Part shown: piece after piece, positions 8,807 through 20,164 of the stretch | Position numbering within the stretch: the stretch's first letter is position 1 | Layout: each line of letters opens with the position of its first letter | NCBI RefSeq assembly: GCF_027887165.1 | Contig: NC_077235.1 | Span: 16,763,383-16,827,382, forward strand | Direction: 5' to 3' | Origin: Monodelphis domestica | Taxonomy: Eukaryota > Chordata > Mammalia > Didelphimorphia > Didelphidae | Length of the DNA stretch: 64,000 nucleotides | The notes under the pieces: model-generated | What the model was told of the DNA's origin: nothing | The model's database searches: none | The model's input: only the letters and a program-made list of their open reading frames with translations | Program-made: the position numbers and the translations under genes

Positions 8807-9652
8807 TTATTCAGAAATTTTCTTTTTTTATTTCTTTTCAGATTTTACTTAGTCAATTTAGCACATTATTTCTCCTCGGTAACCAGAATCATATTCTTTC
8901 CCCTCTTCCCGTAGCAGAGGGGCAATTCCACTGGGTATGACATGTGTCCTTGATGAGAACCTCTTTCCATGTTGTTGATGTTTGCACGAGGATGTTCATT
9001 TAGAGTCTATATCCCCATCCCTAACCCCCTGGACCCTTGTAATCTAGCAGTTGTTTTTCTTGGGTGTTTCTACTCCCACAGTTTTCCTTCTGAATGTGGA
9101 TAGTGTTCTTTTTCATAGATCCCTCCAGATGGTTCAGGGTTACTGCATTGCCACTAATGGAAAAGTCCATTCCATTCCATTGTACCACAGTGTATCCGTG
9201 TCTGTGTACAATGTTCTCCTGGTTCTGTTCCTCTCACTCTGCATCCATTCCTGGAGATCTTTCCAGTTCCTGTGGAATTCCACCAGTTTATTATTCCTTT
9301 GAGGTCTATACTATTTCAGCACCCAGAGGTACCCCAATTTGTTCAGCCATTCCCCAATTGAAGGGTATCCCCTCCTTTTCCAATTTTTGGTCACTCCAAA
9401 GAGTGCAGCTATCAATATTCATAGACAACTCTTTTTCCGTATTATGTCTAAGGGGTACAAACCCTGCAGTAGTATGGCTGGATCAAAAGGCAGACAGTCT
9501 TTTAGCGCCCTTTGGGCAAAGTTCCAAATTGCCCTCCATAATGGTTGGATCAATGCAGCACTCCAGCAGCAATGCCTTCATGTCGAAAATTTGCCACATC
9601 CCCAGTATCCTTAATTATGTTTCCTTGCTGTCATGTTAGCGAATCTGTGTAG
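8807..9652 (-). mobile_element. L1 3' fragment, array copy 1
   Basis: Matches on the minus strand the 3' end of the L1s at 22296 and 40129: the last part of ORF2 and the 3' UTR. It is 5'-truncated, and the same truncation is shared with 18822-19662 and 34290-35126, so it was inserted before the array duplicated. ORF2 is represented only by a short C-terminal remnant. Confidence 0.85.
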
Positions 9653-9980
9653 CCTCCATTTTCAAGAGGAGACACATTCTCATTGATACTTTGCATCAGA
9701 GTTACACCATTATTGGATAGATTCAAACTTTGAAACACCAGGCAGAGCCACCTATTAGTTGTTCGGGATTGGCAGAGGTACTGCTTACTCAAATGACCAA
9801 AAGGGGTCCCAGTACTGATGTTCGTCTAAACCCAATAGCAGGAATGCAAGTTGCAACGTTCCATTCACTGTATCGGTCTTGGCCATTAAATTTTTCAAAT
9901 GTGCTAGGTAAAATGGAGAATCCTCTTCCTAGTGCTGGAATCTCACATACTGTGAATTTCTCAATAATTGTTCTTTCAAA
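9653..9980. repeat. array module C, copy 1
   Basis: Unassigned module between the L1 fragment and the ERV, shared with 19663-20005, 35127-35469 and inverted 59606-59947. A plus-strand frame of about 90 codons (MKHQAEPPISCSGLAEVLL...) is open in copies 1, 2 and 4. The minus strand is also partly open. I recognise no family. Retained openness may reflect recent duplication only. Confidence 0.45.
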
Positions 9981-11629
9981 AGAACTTGGAAATAATGCTG
10001 AACTATGAAATAGTCAGAAGAACCCAAGTCTTTACCCATAATTTCACCTTCAAAAAAAATTTAAATTTCAAATATATAAGTTTCAAAATTGAAATTAGCT
10101 CAAAAATTCTCCAGATTAAAAATGTGACACAGTCATATACACACATACACACAGTCTCACACACACACACACATACACACGCTCCCAACCTACCTTTGTG
10201 GAGGTTGGGTTGCTCAGGATTGAAAAACTGTTTTCATTCCCCTTTAACTACTGAACAAAATATAATCATGCCAGTCTGTAGACCAAAATGATTGTTAAAT
10301 TAATCCCCATATCTTAGCCCTTGCCTTTCTGAGGATTTCATCATAGGATGACAGAACATTTGCTCTAACAAGAGAAAAGTGGGAAGTAACTTAAAATGGG
10401 GGAGAAAAGCTTCCTAATTTGGAATACGAATATCAGGTATGAGTCGGTAATGATCAGCAGTCAGCTGTAGAGCTTGATAGAAACTTAGCTGAGCCATTTC
10501 TTCGCCCTTCCATTGGCCTTTGTGATTGTATCCTAACCCATTTTCCTCTTCTTATTCGACTTTGAGACAACCCAGCACTCTGGAATCTTGTCTGCAACTT
10601 CTCCAATGAACTGATGTTCCTTTCCATCCTATTAATGAGGTAAAATGCTCCTATTTTCAACTTTCCTCCTTCAACTCAGTCCTTTCTAGGTTCTCTACTA
10701 AAAGAGCCTTGGCTCCAGGTAAATAGAATTCTCGGGGGAAAGCAAATGGCCAGTTTTCCCTCTGCTGCAGAAATATTTCTCAAGTCAATGAAAAGGACAG
10801 GAAACAATTCTTCTCCGGATTCCGTATCTTGGGGGCATCTTCCGATTTCTCCTAAAGATGTCTCCTTGAGCAGTTCTTCAGATTTTGGGCTGCAGGAAAA
10901 TCTGGTCCATGTTTTTGGCTCCTAAGAAACGTCTTGAGGTAAATCTACCCTTTCATAGGTTTTCACCTCTTCACCCCCCTTCTGGAATGGGGGGGGTAAA
11001 ATCCAGGGCATTCCTAGAAATGTCTTAGGAGTTTCCAAAGTGGGGAATTCCTTTCTCTATTAGTGATCATGTGCCAATGATGATCAGAAATAATGCGCAC
11101 AAAACCATCAGTTCTCTCCACCTCAAAAGGAAAATTAGTTCTCAGTATTCCCTGGTCTTTTCAATTAAAAACTTATCTATTGGAATTGTTGCACTTGCAA
11201 AATTGACCTTCAAAATACCCCAAATCAGGTTATAGTTGATGATGCTTTTCCGTTTTCAATAACTCAAACCCGTAACAGTTTCTCTCCAAAAACCAAACTT
11301 AGGGATACTAAAGAAAAGGTTCAAAATTACCTCTAACTAGGAAAACCTCTAGTATTTCTTCCCTTTTTCTTTTTTTACTCTAATTTCCTTTGGGCTGCCA
11401 ATTTGCCTTTCTCTTCTACTTGCCTCAAAGCACTTTGGCCTATGGCTAAAGCTACGCCTAGACAGGAAATCTCTGGTACACTTAAAAAATGTTCAGGGTT
11501 TCCTTAGCATTGAAAGCAAAGATTTTCCTCCATATTTCGTGTCCTTTGACAATAATTGAAAGACCAGACAGGTCCATAGTTGCCCATTCTCAAATGAAAT
11601 TTTTTTACTCCTGAAATATCACACACACG

Positions 11630-11670
<41 letters not shown>

Positions 11671-13293
11671 ATCTGAAAAAATCAAACCTTGCTCTTTGGA
11701 AACAAATACCAGCTTAACAAAAAATGTGAAATGACTGCACTCAAACAACCAAGTTAATACCTCAAAGAAAATGCATCTTATTGGCAATACTCAAAATTCA
11801 CTGCAATTGATATACACAATTTCACACATTAGTCCTAGCAAAACTTGGGAAGAAAAGATTAGACTGTGAAGTCTAGAATTTCTGGTCCTCCTTTGGCCTT
11901 CTGCTCCGTAATCCCCTGTACAAATAGCCAGCTCCTGCTCTTGTCTCTAGCTTTTCAGAGGAATGAACTGTTGTAACACATCTTGATAGACATTATTTGC
12001 TAACTTTTCTATCACCTGCATTCAGAGGACATCCATTAGATCTACAGTTTAGCCGAAACCCCAGAGAACATTGAGATGATACCGAGAACTTACATTCTTC
12101 AGCTTCTAGAGGAAGCTCTTTCATAATCTAAATTTGATAACTTTTTAGACCTTAAGCCCTGACATTTCACTTCATGAAGAAACTTTCTCTATTTGAATAG
12201 GATTAAAGCATTTACCGAGACCCTCTACAGAACACACTCCGTCACAGACAAACTTTAGTCAGTTTTGGAGAATATGTTCAGGTTGTCCCAGGCTCCATTT
12301 TGGCCGACTTATCTTGGAACCAGATTTGGTTGATATTCCACACCATTCTAACATTCCCAGGTACCTGGTACATCGTATATAATATATCTATATCTATATA
12401 TATATATATATATATATGTCCAAATATGAACATAATTATTGCAGCATTCACACTGGGGTGTAGTCTGGAGAATTCATGGAAATGTGATTGCCCAGCTGGT
12501 TGGTGATTAAGGAGAAGTTTATTTCCCAAAAGTTTGGCTTATGGAACCGAACCCACCTAGCTTACTCCAGACTGTACTTAATGGTTTCTTGCGTGTACCT
12601 CACGTCTGGTGGTCAACCTGGCTGGAGGTTTAGGCAGCCATAAGTTGGGTATCCTGGCTTTGTTAACTTGGAAATAACACAGAACTCTCAAATAGTCCGA
12701 AAACCCAAGTCTTGAATCAGGATAGGGATGAATCCCATATTCTATTCTTTATTCAGAGTCTGGTGCCACGACTTTTACAGGGCATAAACCCTGGACTCTG
12801 GGGATGTTATCCCTGGGCAGGCCACCAGGCTAGGTGACAACTCCAAGGAACAAAAGAATTTGGGGAACCTCTCTACCACATGGGGGAAATCCAGGAACAG
12901 GGTAGGATGAGTGACATTGCGGTATCTACACAGGAAATCTCTGACAGGATACAATGAAGCTTAGGAAAGGAATCCTAGTCAAAGGCAAGGGTCTAAGAGA
13001 GGGGGCTGCTTACAGTGGATACTGAAGAATGGTCTCCGCCAGGTGTGGATCTTCTTGGGAAAGGGTCTCTTCATACAATAGGGGAGAGTACCTAACTAGG
13101 ATTGTCATTCACCTAAGGGTTGCCCACTCAGTCTGAAACTGCTCACCTGGGATTCCCTTCAGGGAGGATTCCCATGGGAACAGGGAACAAGTACAATCTT
13201 TGAGGTCTCCAACCTACAAGCTCCTCCTGAAACCTGGGCTTCACCAGATCCCACTAGGCCCCAAGTTTGGGGTTTCTAGATTCCACGTTGACA
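9981..13293 (-). mobile_element. ERV1-like provirus fossil, copy 1 (internally deleted)
   Basis: Minus-strand endogenous retrovirus fossil. Parts in plus-strand order: a stub of about 50 bp of the 3' LTR (9981-10035), about 2.6 kb of internal sequence, and the 5' LTR at 12661-13293. The corresponding copy 2 sequence has a primer-site region resembling a tRNA-Arg site, and copy 3 has a gag zinc-knuckle-like remnant. In copies 2-3 the flanks suggest a 4-bp duplication. Much of the coding region is missing; the element is broken. It predates array duplication because copies 1-4 share its position. It contains (CA)n at about 10136-10182 and 11622-11665 and (TA)n at about 12375-12418. Confidence 0.65.
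12661..13293 (-). repeat. LTR (5' LTR of provirus copy 1)
   Basis: 633 bp. The plus strand runs tgttaacttggaaataacac ... ttccacgttgaca, so in element sense it starts tgtcaac and ends gttaaca. An AATAAA-type signal is visible in element sense (near plus 12744-12765). Near-identical LTRs lie at 30284-30916 and 38296-38921; the inverted copy is 58982-59605. Confidence 0.78.
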
Positions 13294-13685
13294 CACCTTA
13301 TTGCTGATGCTGTCAATACATTCACTGCATTCAATGAGGAAAAGTAGGAGCTGTATTTGCCAATGGTGGCCATTAATGCAGGCACAGTATGGTTTTTTAC
13401 TGGAAACACAATTGCTTACAGTTTGACACATGATGAAGATCATAGCACAGACTTGTAAAATCCCACATGATTCATTGTCTGTTGTTTATATGGTTATTTG
13501 TTGAACAGCTGTAAAAATTAAAGGAAAGCAAGACACAGAACGTGTTCTCTTGTTGACACCACCATGAATCCTATCTTGCAAAGACAAAGTTAAAATTTTA
13601 GAACACACTTTTGCTCTCACAGCAATCTCACTATTCCCCTGTCTGAGTGAATGTTAAAGGTCAATGGAATTCTTGGTGTTTGTAT
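13294..13685. repeat. inter-LTR spacer module, copy 1 (about 390 bp)
   Basis: Lies between the outward-facing 5' ends of a minus-strand LTR and a plus-strand LTR piece. It is shared with 30917-31311, 38922-39290 (partial) and inverted 58588-58981. It contains a potential short frame that is open in the copy at 30890-31081 but interrupted here. Probably host sequence that received two LTR insertions. Function unknown. Confidence 0.6.
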
Positions 13686-13812
13686 TGCCAGCCTGGAATC
13701 AAGAAACCCCAAACTTGTGGCCTAGATGGGTCTGGTGTAGCCTGTGTTTCAGGAGGCGCTTGTAGGTTGGAGACCCAAAAGTTTCTACCTGTTCCCTGAT
13801 CCTGTGAGAATC
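13686..13812 (+). mobile_element. LTR 5' piece
   Basis: Begins tgccagcctggaatcaagaa and follows the first part of the LTR family before passing into GACA repeat, as at 4865 and 31312. Confidence 0.68.
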
Positions 13813-14419
13813 CAGAGAGATAGAGACAGACAAACAGAAAGACAGATAGGCAGGCCGACGGGCAGATGGGTAGTCAGATAGGTAGCAGGGCAGATAGATG
13901 GATATAGAGATGGCACATAGAGAGACACATAGTCAGACATAGACAGAGAGATAGACAGGCAGGCAGACAGACAGATAGAGAGATAAATAGATAGGAAGAT
14001 AGAAAGAAAAGACATAGAAACACAGACAGAATGAGAGATAGTCAGAGAGATTGAAAGATTAATAGAACAACAGAATGAGGGAAGGTGAAACAAAGGGACA
14101 GACAGAGACAGATAGATGGAAGGAGAGACCAAGGGAAAATGGAATGGAGAGACAGACAGACATTGATAGACAGATAGCAATATAGATAGCTAGATCAATA
14201 CATTGATATATAGACATAATGAGAGAAAAATGGAATGACAGACACAGACAGACAGATCGATAGACATACAGAAAGACTGAAAGATGGACTAGTTTCTCTG
14301 TCATTTTGTCCATCTGCCTGCCTGTCTGTGTGTCTATCAGCCTGTCCTTCTGTCTGCAAGTCCCACCTGGCTATATCTATGTGTCCATATCTTTATGGAT
14401 ATATATAAGAATCTGTCTG

Positions 14420-14488
<69 letters not shown>

Positions 14489-14674
14489 TAATGTCTTAGT
14501 GTTTCTCTCTGTGTAGTCTATATAACTATCTACCTGCCTCTCTGTGTATCTTATGAGTTTTTCTGTATCTCTCTGCCCATCAGTCAGGTCTGGCTGTATA
14601 TTTCTCTGTGTCTTTCATGTACCTTTTTATGTATCTCTCTATGCATCTGTGTATCTCTCTATGTATCTAACTAC
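13813..14674. repeat. GACA arm, pivot, TCTG/(TCTA)n arm
   Basis: Purine arm to about 14290, then a pivot (gactagtttctctgtcattt). A pyrimidine arm with (TCTA)n at about 14416-14489 reaches the LTR at 14675. The plus-then-minus bias makes an imperfect inverted repeat. Confidence 0.87.
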
Positions 14675-15372
14675 TGTTGACTTATAAAAACACAAAACTA
14701 TTAAATAGTCAGAGAACTCACTCTTTAGTCAAGGAAAAGGGGGTCAGTGTGACAGTAGAGCTCTAGACAGAGCTGGGCGCCACAAGGCTACGGAGAGTCC
14801 CAGGACTGAACTCTGGTGGCTCTGGACACTGACCCCTGGGAAAGGCAATAGCACCAGATTGGACAGTTTAAAGAAGAAAAGAATTTGGGGAACTTCTCCA
14901 CCATTTGGGGGAAATCCAGGGCCAGGGAAAGATGATTGACTTTGCTCAAGCTACAAAGAAAATGGGAGTGTTCAAACTCTACTGACAGCATCCAATGAAG
15001 CTTGGGAAAAGAATCACAGCTTGAGGAGAGGGTGTAAGGGAAAGGGCTGCTGACAGTGGAGACTAAATGATGGTCCCTGATCAGGTGGGGATTTACTTGG
15101 GGAAACATCTCTGATCCCACAGGGGAGACTACCTAAAACAAAGAGGGTCCTGAGCATCTGCTTAGTCCCATTCCAGTAGAATTGGTATTCACTTGAGTCT
15201 CCATTATTCAGTCTGAACCTGATAGCTTGAGGTTCCCTTCTGGGTGGATTCTCACAGAAACAGGGAACAAGTACAAACTTTGAGTCTTCAATTTAAAAGC
15301 TATTCATAACCTTCAGATATATCCAATCTTATTATACTACAGGTTTGGGGTTTCTAAATTCCATGTTTACTA
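14675..15372 (-). mobile_element. LTR, second subtype
   Basis: About 698 bp. Begins tgttgacttataaaaacaca and ends near ...aaattccatgtttac. It is related along most of its length to the 12661-13293 LTR but is clearly diverged, including ggcgccac where the other has ggtgccac. Matching copies are 5995-6094 (stub), 56634-57569 (rearranged) and 63527-64000 (inverted). Fossil LTR without an adjacent internal region. Confidence 0.7.
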
Positions 15373-15464
15373 TCAATCTACCTACCTGTCTATCTACCCA
15401 TCTATCTATCTATATATGTAATTCTTTCTTTTTGATTGTCCTTCAGTCCATGTCTGTTCCTTCT

Positions 15465-15535
<71 letters not shown>

Positions 15536-15881
15536 ATATATGTCTATCTGTGTGCTGTCTATCAATATATCTATATTTTCTGTGTATCTCCTTGTGATGT
15601 CTATGTATCTATCTGCCTGTCTGTATGTGTATCTATCCATCTGTCTGACAGCCAGTCCCTTCTGGTTATCTCTATGTATATTACTATGTATGTATGAATG
15701 TATGTATGTATATTTCTATTTGCTTCTCTCATTCTCTGTCTTTCTGTCCATCTCTATGTCTGTCTGTGTCTGTTAGTTTTTTTTTCTATACAAAGATAGA
15801 TAGCTAGCTATTTGTGACAGAGTGAGAAAAAGCAAGCCACAGATATGGAGAATGATAAATGGACAATTTGATAGATAGACC

Positions 15882-15980
<99 letters not shown>

Positions 15981-16564
15981 GCAAACACATAGAAATACAC
16001 TGATAGAATGAGATAGTTAGATTGATAGATAAATAGACAGACAGAGAGACACAGATATAATGACAGATGGCCAGAAAGGTAGACTGAGGTATCGACAGAT
16101 TAATAGACAGAGAGAATGACAGATAGCGAGACAGAGGGTCAGACACAGAAAGAAAGAAAGACAGAGAGAGTCAAGCAGATCGATACATAGACAGAAACAG
16201 ACAAATATCTAGAGAGATAGACTTGGGTAGACAGATTCAAAGAGAGAGAGATAGACAGAAAGATTATTAGGTTGATAAAAAGAGAAGGAAGGAGAAATAG
16301 ACTTCCAGACACAGACATACTGATGGACAAAAAGACAGGACAGAGGAACAGACAGACAATCACATGAACAGACAGACTGACCGACAGATTAATTTCTCTG
16401 TCATTCTGTCTATCTCACTTCTTTTCTGTGTATCTACAAGTCTGTCTCACTGAATGTGCAACTGTCTATTTATCCAGATTTTTGTATCTGTCTGTCTCTG
16501 TCTCTCTGTCTGTCTATATCTGCCTATCTATCTATGTATCTATGTATCTATGTATCTATCTCTC

Positions 16565-16644
<80 letters not shown>

Positions 16645-16732
16645 CTTTGTGTTCCTGTCGGTGTAGTCTATGTATCTATCTACCTGCCTGTTTCTGCATG
16701 GATCAGTCTGTGTGTGGTTCCTTTGTGTGTTT
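15373..16732. repeat. pyrimidine arm, GACA arm with (AC)n(AT)n, TCTA arm
   Basis: TCTA/TCTG with (CT)n at about 15470-15534 reaches a poly-T switch at 15777. A purine arm follows with (AC)n at 15883-15927 directly followed by (AT)n at 15929-15977. The pivot is near 16390, then a pyrimidine arm with (TCTA)n at about 16566-16643. This block matches about 700-1952 at the window start and is inverted at 62416-63526. No gene is seen. Confidence 0.87.
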
Positions 16733-17030
16733 TAAAGTGTTGTGATAGACTGGGGAACTACAACTCCCAGTGTTCAAACCCCTTTGAGTCCTGGCTTGGG
16801 ATTAGTCTTGCATTGGACCAATCCCGTGTTGGGGGAGGGACAATGTCCATGGTCCCTCCTTAGCATGGGATTGGTCCATTTTAAAACCAATCCCTTGAAG
16901 GAAAATGGGCATCATCCGTTGCCCAGCATAGGATTGGTCCAATTCAAGACCAATTCGCTCCTCAGAAATAAGGGGAGGGACCTCTGGAGCACGCTGGGGG
17001 ATGTAGTCCGCTAGGCCACAACACTTGAAA
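16733..17030 (+). promoter_or_regulatory. SBS/NF-Y palindromic unit U8
   Basis: The SBS-like motif actacaactcccagtgttc begins at 16757. CCAAT elements include attggaccaatcccg near 16813, attggtcc near 16870, accaatccc near 16886 and attggtccaattc near 16933. The inverted right motif is gcacgctgggggatgtagtc near 16989. Linker 17031-17186 follows. Confidence 0.75.
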
Positions 17031-17186
17031 AGCCACAGAACCTCTCTCTATAAATCTATGTAGATGGAGAGATGGACAACTGGACAGACAGAAGGACTAT
17101 CAGACAGATTATTTGATCTGTTATTCTGTCTACTCGGCTACTGTTTGGTGCATCTATCTTTCTGTCTGTCTCTCTTTTGTGGGTAT

Positions 17187-17495
17187 TCAAATGTTGTGAG
17201 AACCTGGGGAACTACAACCCCCATTGAACACCCGGAATCCCTCCCCATTGGGTCCTGGCTTGGGATTGGTCCGTAATTGGACCAACCCCATGTTGGGGGA
17301 CGGACAATACCCTGGGACCCTACTTAACCCACCATTGGTCAATCTCAAAACCAATCACATACAGTAAAGTAGGGAGCATTATTCCTCATTCACCTAGGAT
17401 TGGTCCAATTCAATACCAATCCCGCCCAGGAAAAATGGGGGAGGGACCCCTGGAGCACACTGGGGGATGCAGTTCCTCAGGCCACAACCCAAGAA
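17187..17495 (+). promoter_or_regulatory. SBS/NF-Y palindromic unit U9, upstream of exon-like module copy 2
   Basis: The SBS-like motif actacaacccccattgaaca begins at 17211, 454 bp after U8. CCAAT elements include attggaccaacccc near 17276 and attggtccaattc near 17399. The right inverted motif is gcacactgggggatgcagtt near 17455. It ends about 320 bases before the exon-like module. Confidence 0.72.
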
Positions 17496-17817
17496 AAGCC
17501 ACACTATCTCTAGCTCTATATCCATGTAGACTGAGAGATGGTCAACTGGACCGACAAACAGGAGGACTGACAGAGAGCTTTGTTTATCTGTTTCTCTGTC
17601 TTACTGCCTTCCTGTCTATGTATCTGTCAGTCTGTCTATCTGTCTGCCCATCAGTCCTCTCTAGGTTTCTATCTCTATATAGGTATGTATGTAATTATCT
17701 ACTTATGAATGTATCTGTTTATCGATGGATTTCCAGTGTCTGTCAATCTCTCTGTCCATTGGACTATCCCTCTTTATAATTTATAAGTCACTCCATCTTT
17801 CCCATTCTTCTTCTCAG
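17496..17817. repeat. GACA segment then pyrimidine tract ending in CAG
   Basis: Equivalent of 6881-7205. The final polypyrimidine run and CAG (to 17817) match the acceptor-like edge of copy 1. Confidence 0.75.
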
Positions 17818-17958
17818 CTGTCCACCCTAAAAATCAGAACAAGTGGTTGCTGGCAAGCAAAGCATATGATGGTGTCCCTGTGATGTTCAGGTGGCTCAGA
17901 AGATGTATTTGGTTCAAGATTGGAGGGGGAGTGGCAGACCTCTACTTTGGCCAGTGAG
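17818..17958 (+). other. exon-like module, copy 2 (141 nt)
   Basis: Same module as 7206-7347, with acceptor-like CAG before it and GAG|GTGAGT after it. One base shorter than copy 1 near its start. Over 17832-17986 it is identical to 7221-7375. The overlapping minus strand stays open as well. Unrecognised peptide in either sense. Confidence 0.45.
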
Positions 17959-18815
17959 GTGAGTGGCTGTGGCAGACTGCATGATGGGTCCAAACCCTTC
18001 TGATCAGACTGTTCCATGAGGTGATGGAAGTCTTGAATAGGAAAGCAAGGAATCAGGATCTCAGGCTAAGCTCTGTGCCTTACTTACAAGGATCTTAAGC
18101 TGTTGTCCTGACGTTTACCAAAAAGGAGCATTTACTAAACAAGAATGGCATTTCCCTGGGCAGGCTATGAAAGAAAGGGAGGCAAAAGGACACAGAATGT
18201 TAGCCGCCATTGAGATCCCATGCACTCTAGTGAGGATACTGCACAAACTGTGGAGAGATGAGCTGTTCCTCAGCTGCAGCCCCACCTTTCACTGCTTCCA
18301 CTCACTCTTCTTTACCCTTTGAATCAGATGGCCAAGGAGATACACCCCTTCCTTAATGCATCAGATGCCAAGAATCAGCCCCATGGCCTGGGGCAAGCCT
18401 CCTGCCCAAATCCCTTGTTTCTGTCCTCACTGCTGTCAAATGATAGCTAAACCCCAGCATGGAGGCATGCTGTCCTCCCAAGGAGCAGATTTTGCTCGCA
18501 AGCTCTTCCACCTCGGCTGCCTCCTGACCACATTCAACATGACTTTCTAAAGCAATAAAATGTCCCCTTTTCTTTTGAAGCCATGTTTCAGAGTCTTGCA
18601 TTCTTACGATGATATAACTCCGAGCTCCAGTGGAGCATCTATGAACCCCACAACAATCATTCCAGGTGCCATTCAACAAAATGATGTCGTCTCCTCTGGG
18701 AGAAAACTGACACCTGAGACCAAGGAAGAAATGCAAAATCTTGAAATAGCTGGAGACCAGAAACTAAGTCTGGAGAATTGATCCTTCTCAAACTGTTTTA
18801 GCTGGCCTTTTATTT
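17959..18815. repeat. array module B, copy 2
   Basis: Equivalent of 7348-8151 without the later solo LTR. It includes the segment near 18205-18275 that is missing from copy 1. No gene is recognised. Confidence 0.5.
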
Positions 18816-18821
18816 ATTTCT

Positions 18822-19662
18822 TTATTCAGCAATTATCTTTTTTTATTTCTTTTCATATTTTATTCAGTCATTTTAGCCCATTATTCATCCTCCGGGACAA
18901 GAATAATATTCTTTCCACCTTTTCCATAGCCGAGGGGCGATTGCACTGGGTATGACATGTGTCCTTCAGGAGAACCTCTTTTCTTGTTGTTGATGTTTGC
19001 ACTAGGATGTTCATTTAGAGTCTATATCCCCAGCCTTAACCCCCTGGACCCTTGTAATCTTGCAGTTGATTTTCTTGGGTGTTTCTACTCCCACAGTTTT
19101 CCTTGTAAATGTGGATAGTGTTTTTTCTCGAAGATCCCTCTGGATGGTTCAGGATCACTGTATGGCCACTAATGAAGAAGTCCATTCCATTCCATTCCAT
19201 TGTATCACAGTGCATCCATCTCTATGTACAATGTTCTCCTGCTTCTGCTCCTCTCACTCTGCATCCATTCCTGGAGATCGTTCCAGTTCCCGTGGAATTC
19301 TCCCGATTAATTATTCCTTTGAGCACCATAGTTTTCCAGCACCAAGGGATACCACAATTTGTTCAGCCATTACCTAATGGAAGGGCATCCCTTACTTTTC
19401 CAATTTTGGGCACCCCAAAGAGCGCAGCTATCAATATTCTTGAACAAGTCTTTTTTCTTATTATGTCTATGGGGTACGAACCCTGCAGTGCTGTGGCTGG
19501 ATCAAAAGACAGACAGTCTTTTAGCACCCTTTGGGCAGAATTTTAAATTGTCTTCCAGAATGGTTTGATCAATTCACCACTCCACCAGCAATGCCTTCAT
19601 ATCCCCACTTTGTCAGCATGCATTACTTTCCCTTGCTGTCATATTAGCCAATCTGTCTAGCC
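18822..19662 (-). mobile_element. L1 3' fragment, array copy 2
   Basis: Same 5'-truncated L1 3' end as 8807-9652, joined directly to module B because the solo LTR of copy 1 is absent. Confidence 0.85.
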
Positions 19663-20005
19663 TCCATTTTCAAGAGGAGACACATTCTCATTGATACTTT
19701 GCATCAGAGTTACACCATTATTGGATAGATTCAAACTTTGAAACACCAGGCAGAGCCACCTATTAGTTGTTCGGGATTGGCAGAGGTACTGCTTACTCAA
19801 ATGACAAAAAGGGGTCCCAGTACTGATGTTCGTCCAAACCCAATAGCAACAATGCAAGTTGTAATGTTACACGTACAGTATTGGTTTTGGCCAATAAATT
19901 TTGCAGATGTGCTAGGTAAAATGGAGAATCCTCTTCCTAGTGCTGGAATCTTTCAAACTGTGAATTTCTCTATAATTGTTCATGCAAAAGTAACATCCTT
20001 GAACC
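19663..20005. repeat. array module C, copy 2
   Basis: Equivalent of 9653-9980, ending ...catccttgaacc immediately before the ERV edge at 20006. The plus-strand frame of about 90 codons is also open here. Confidence 0.45.
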
Positions 20006-20106
20006 TGTTAACTTGGAAATAATGCCGAGCTATCAATTAGTCATAAAAACCCAAGTCTTTAACCACAATTTCACCTTCAAAACAATTTTGAAATTCAAAT
20101 TTAAGT

Positions 20107-20164
<58 letters not shown>

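Noticed and set aside
13294-13685. Spacer frame as a host gene exon
   Set aside because: It is open only in copy 2 (30890-31081), begins within the LTR and is interrupted elsewhere.
15443-15640. Minus-strand frame with Arg-Glu repeats
   Set aside because: It is the complement of (CT)n, not a protein.
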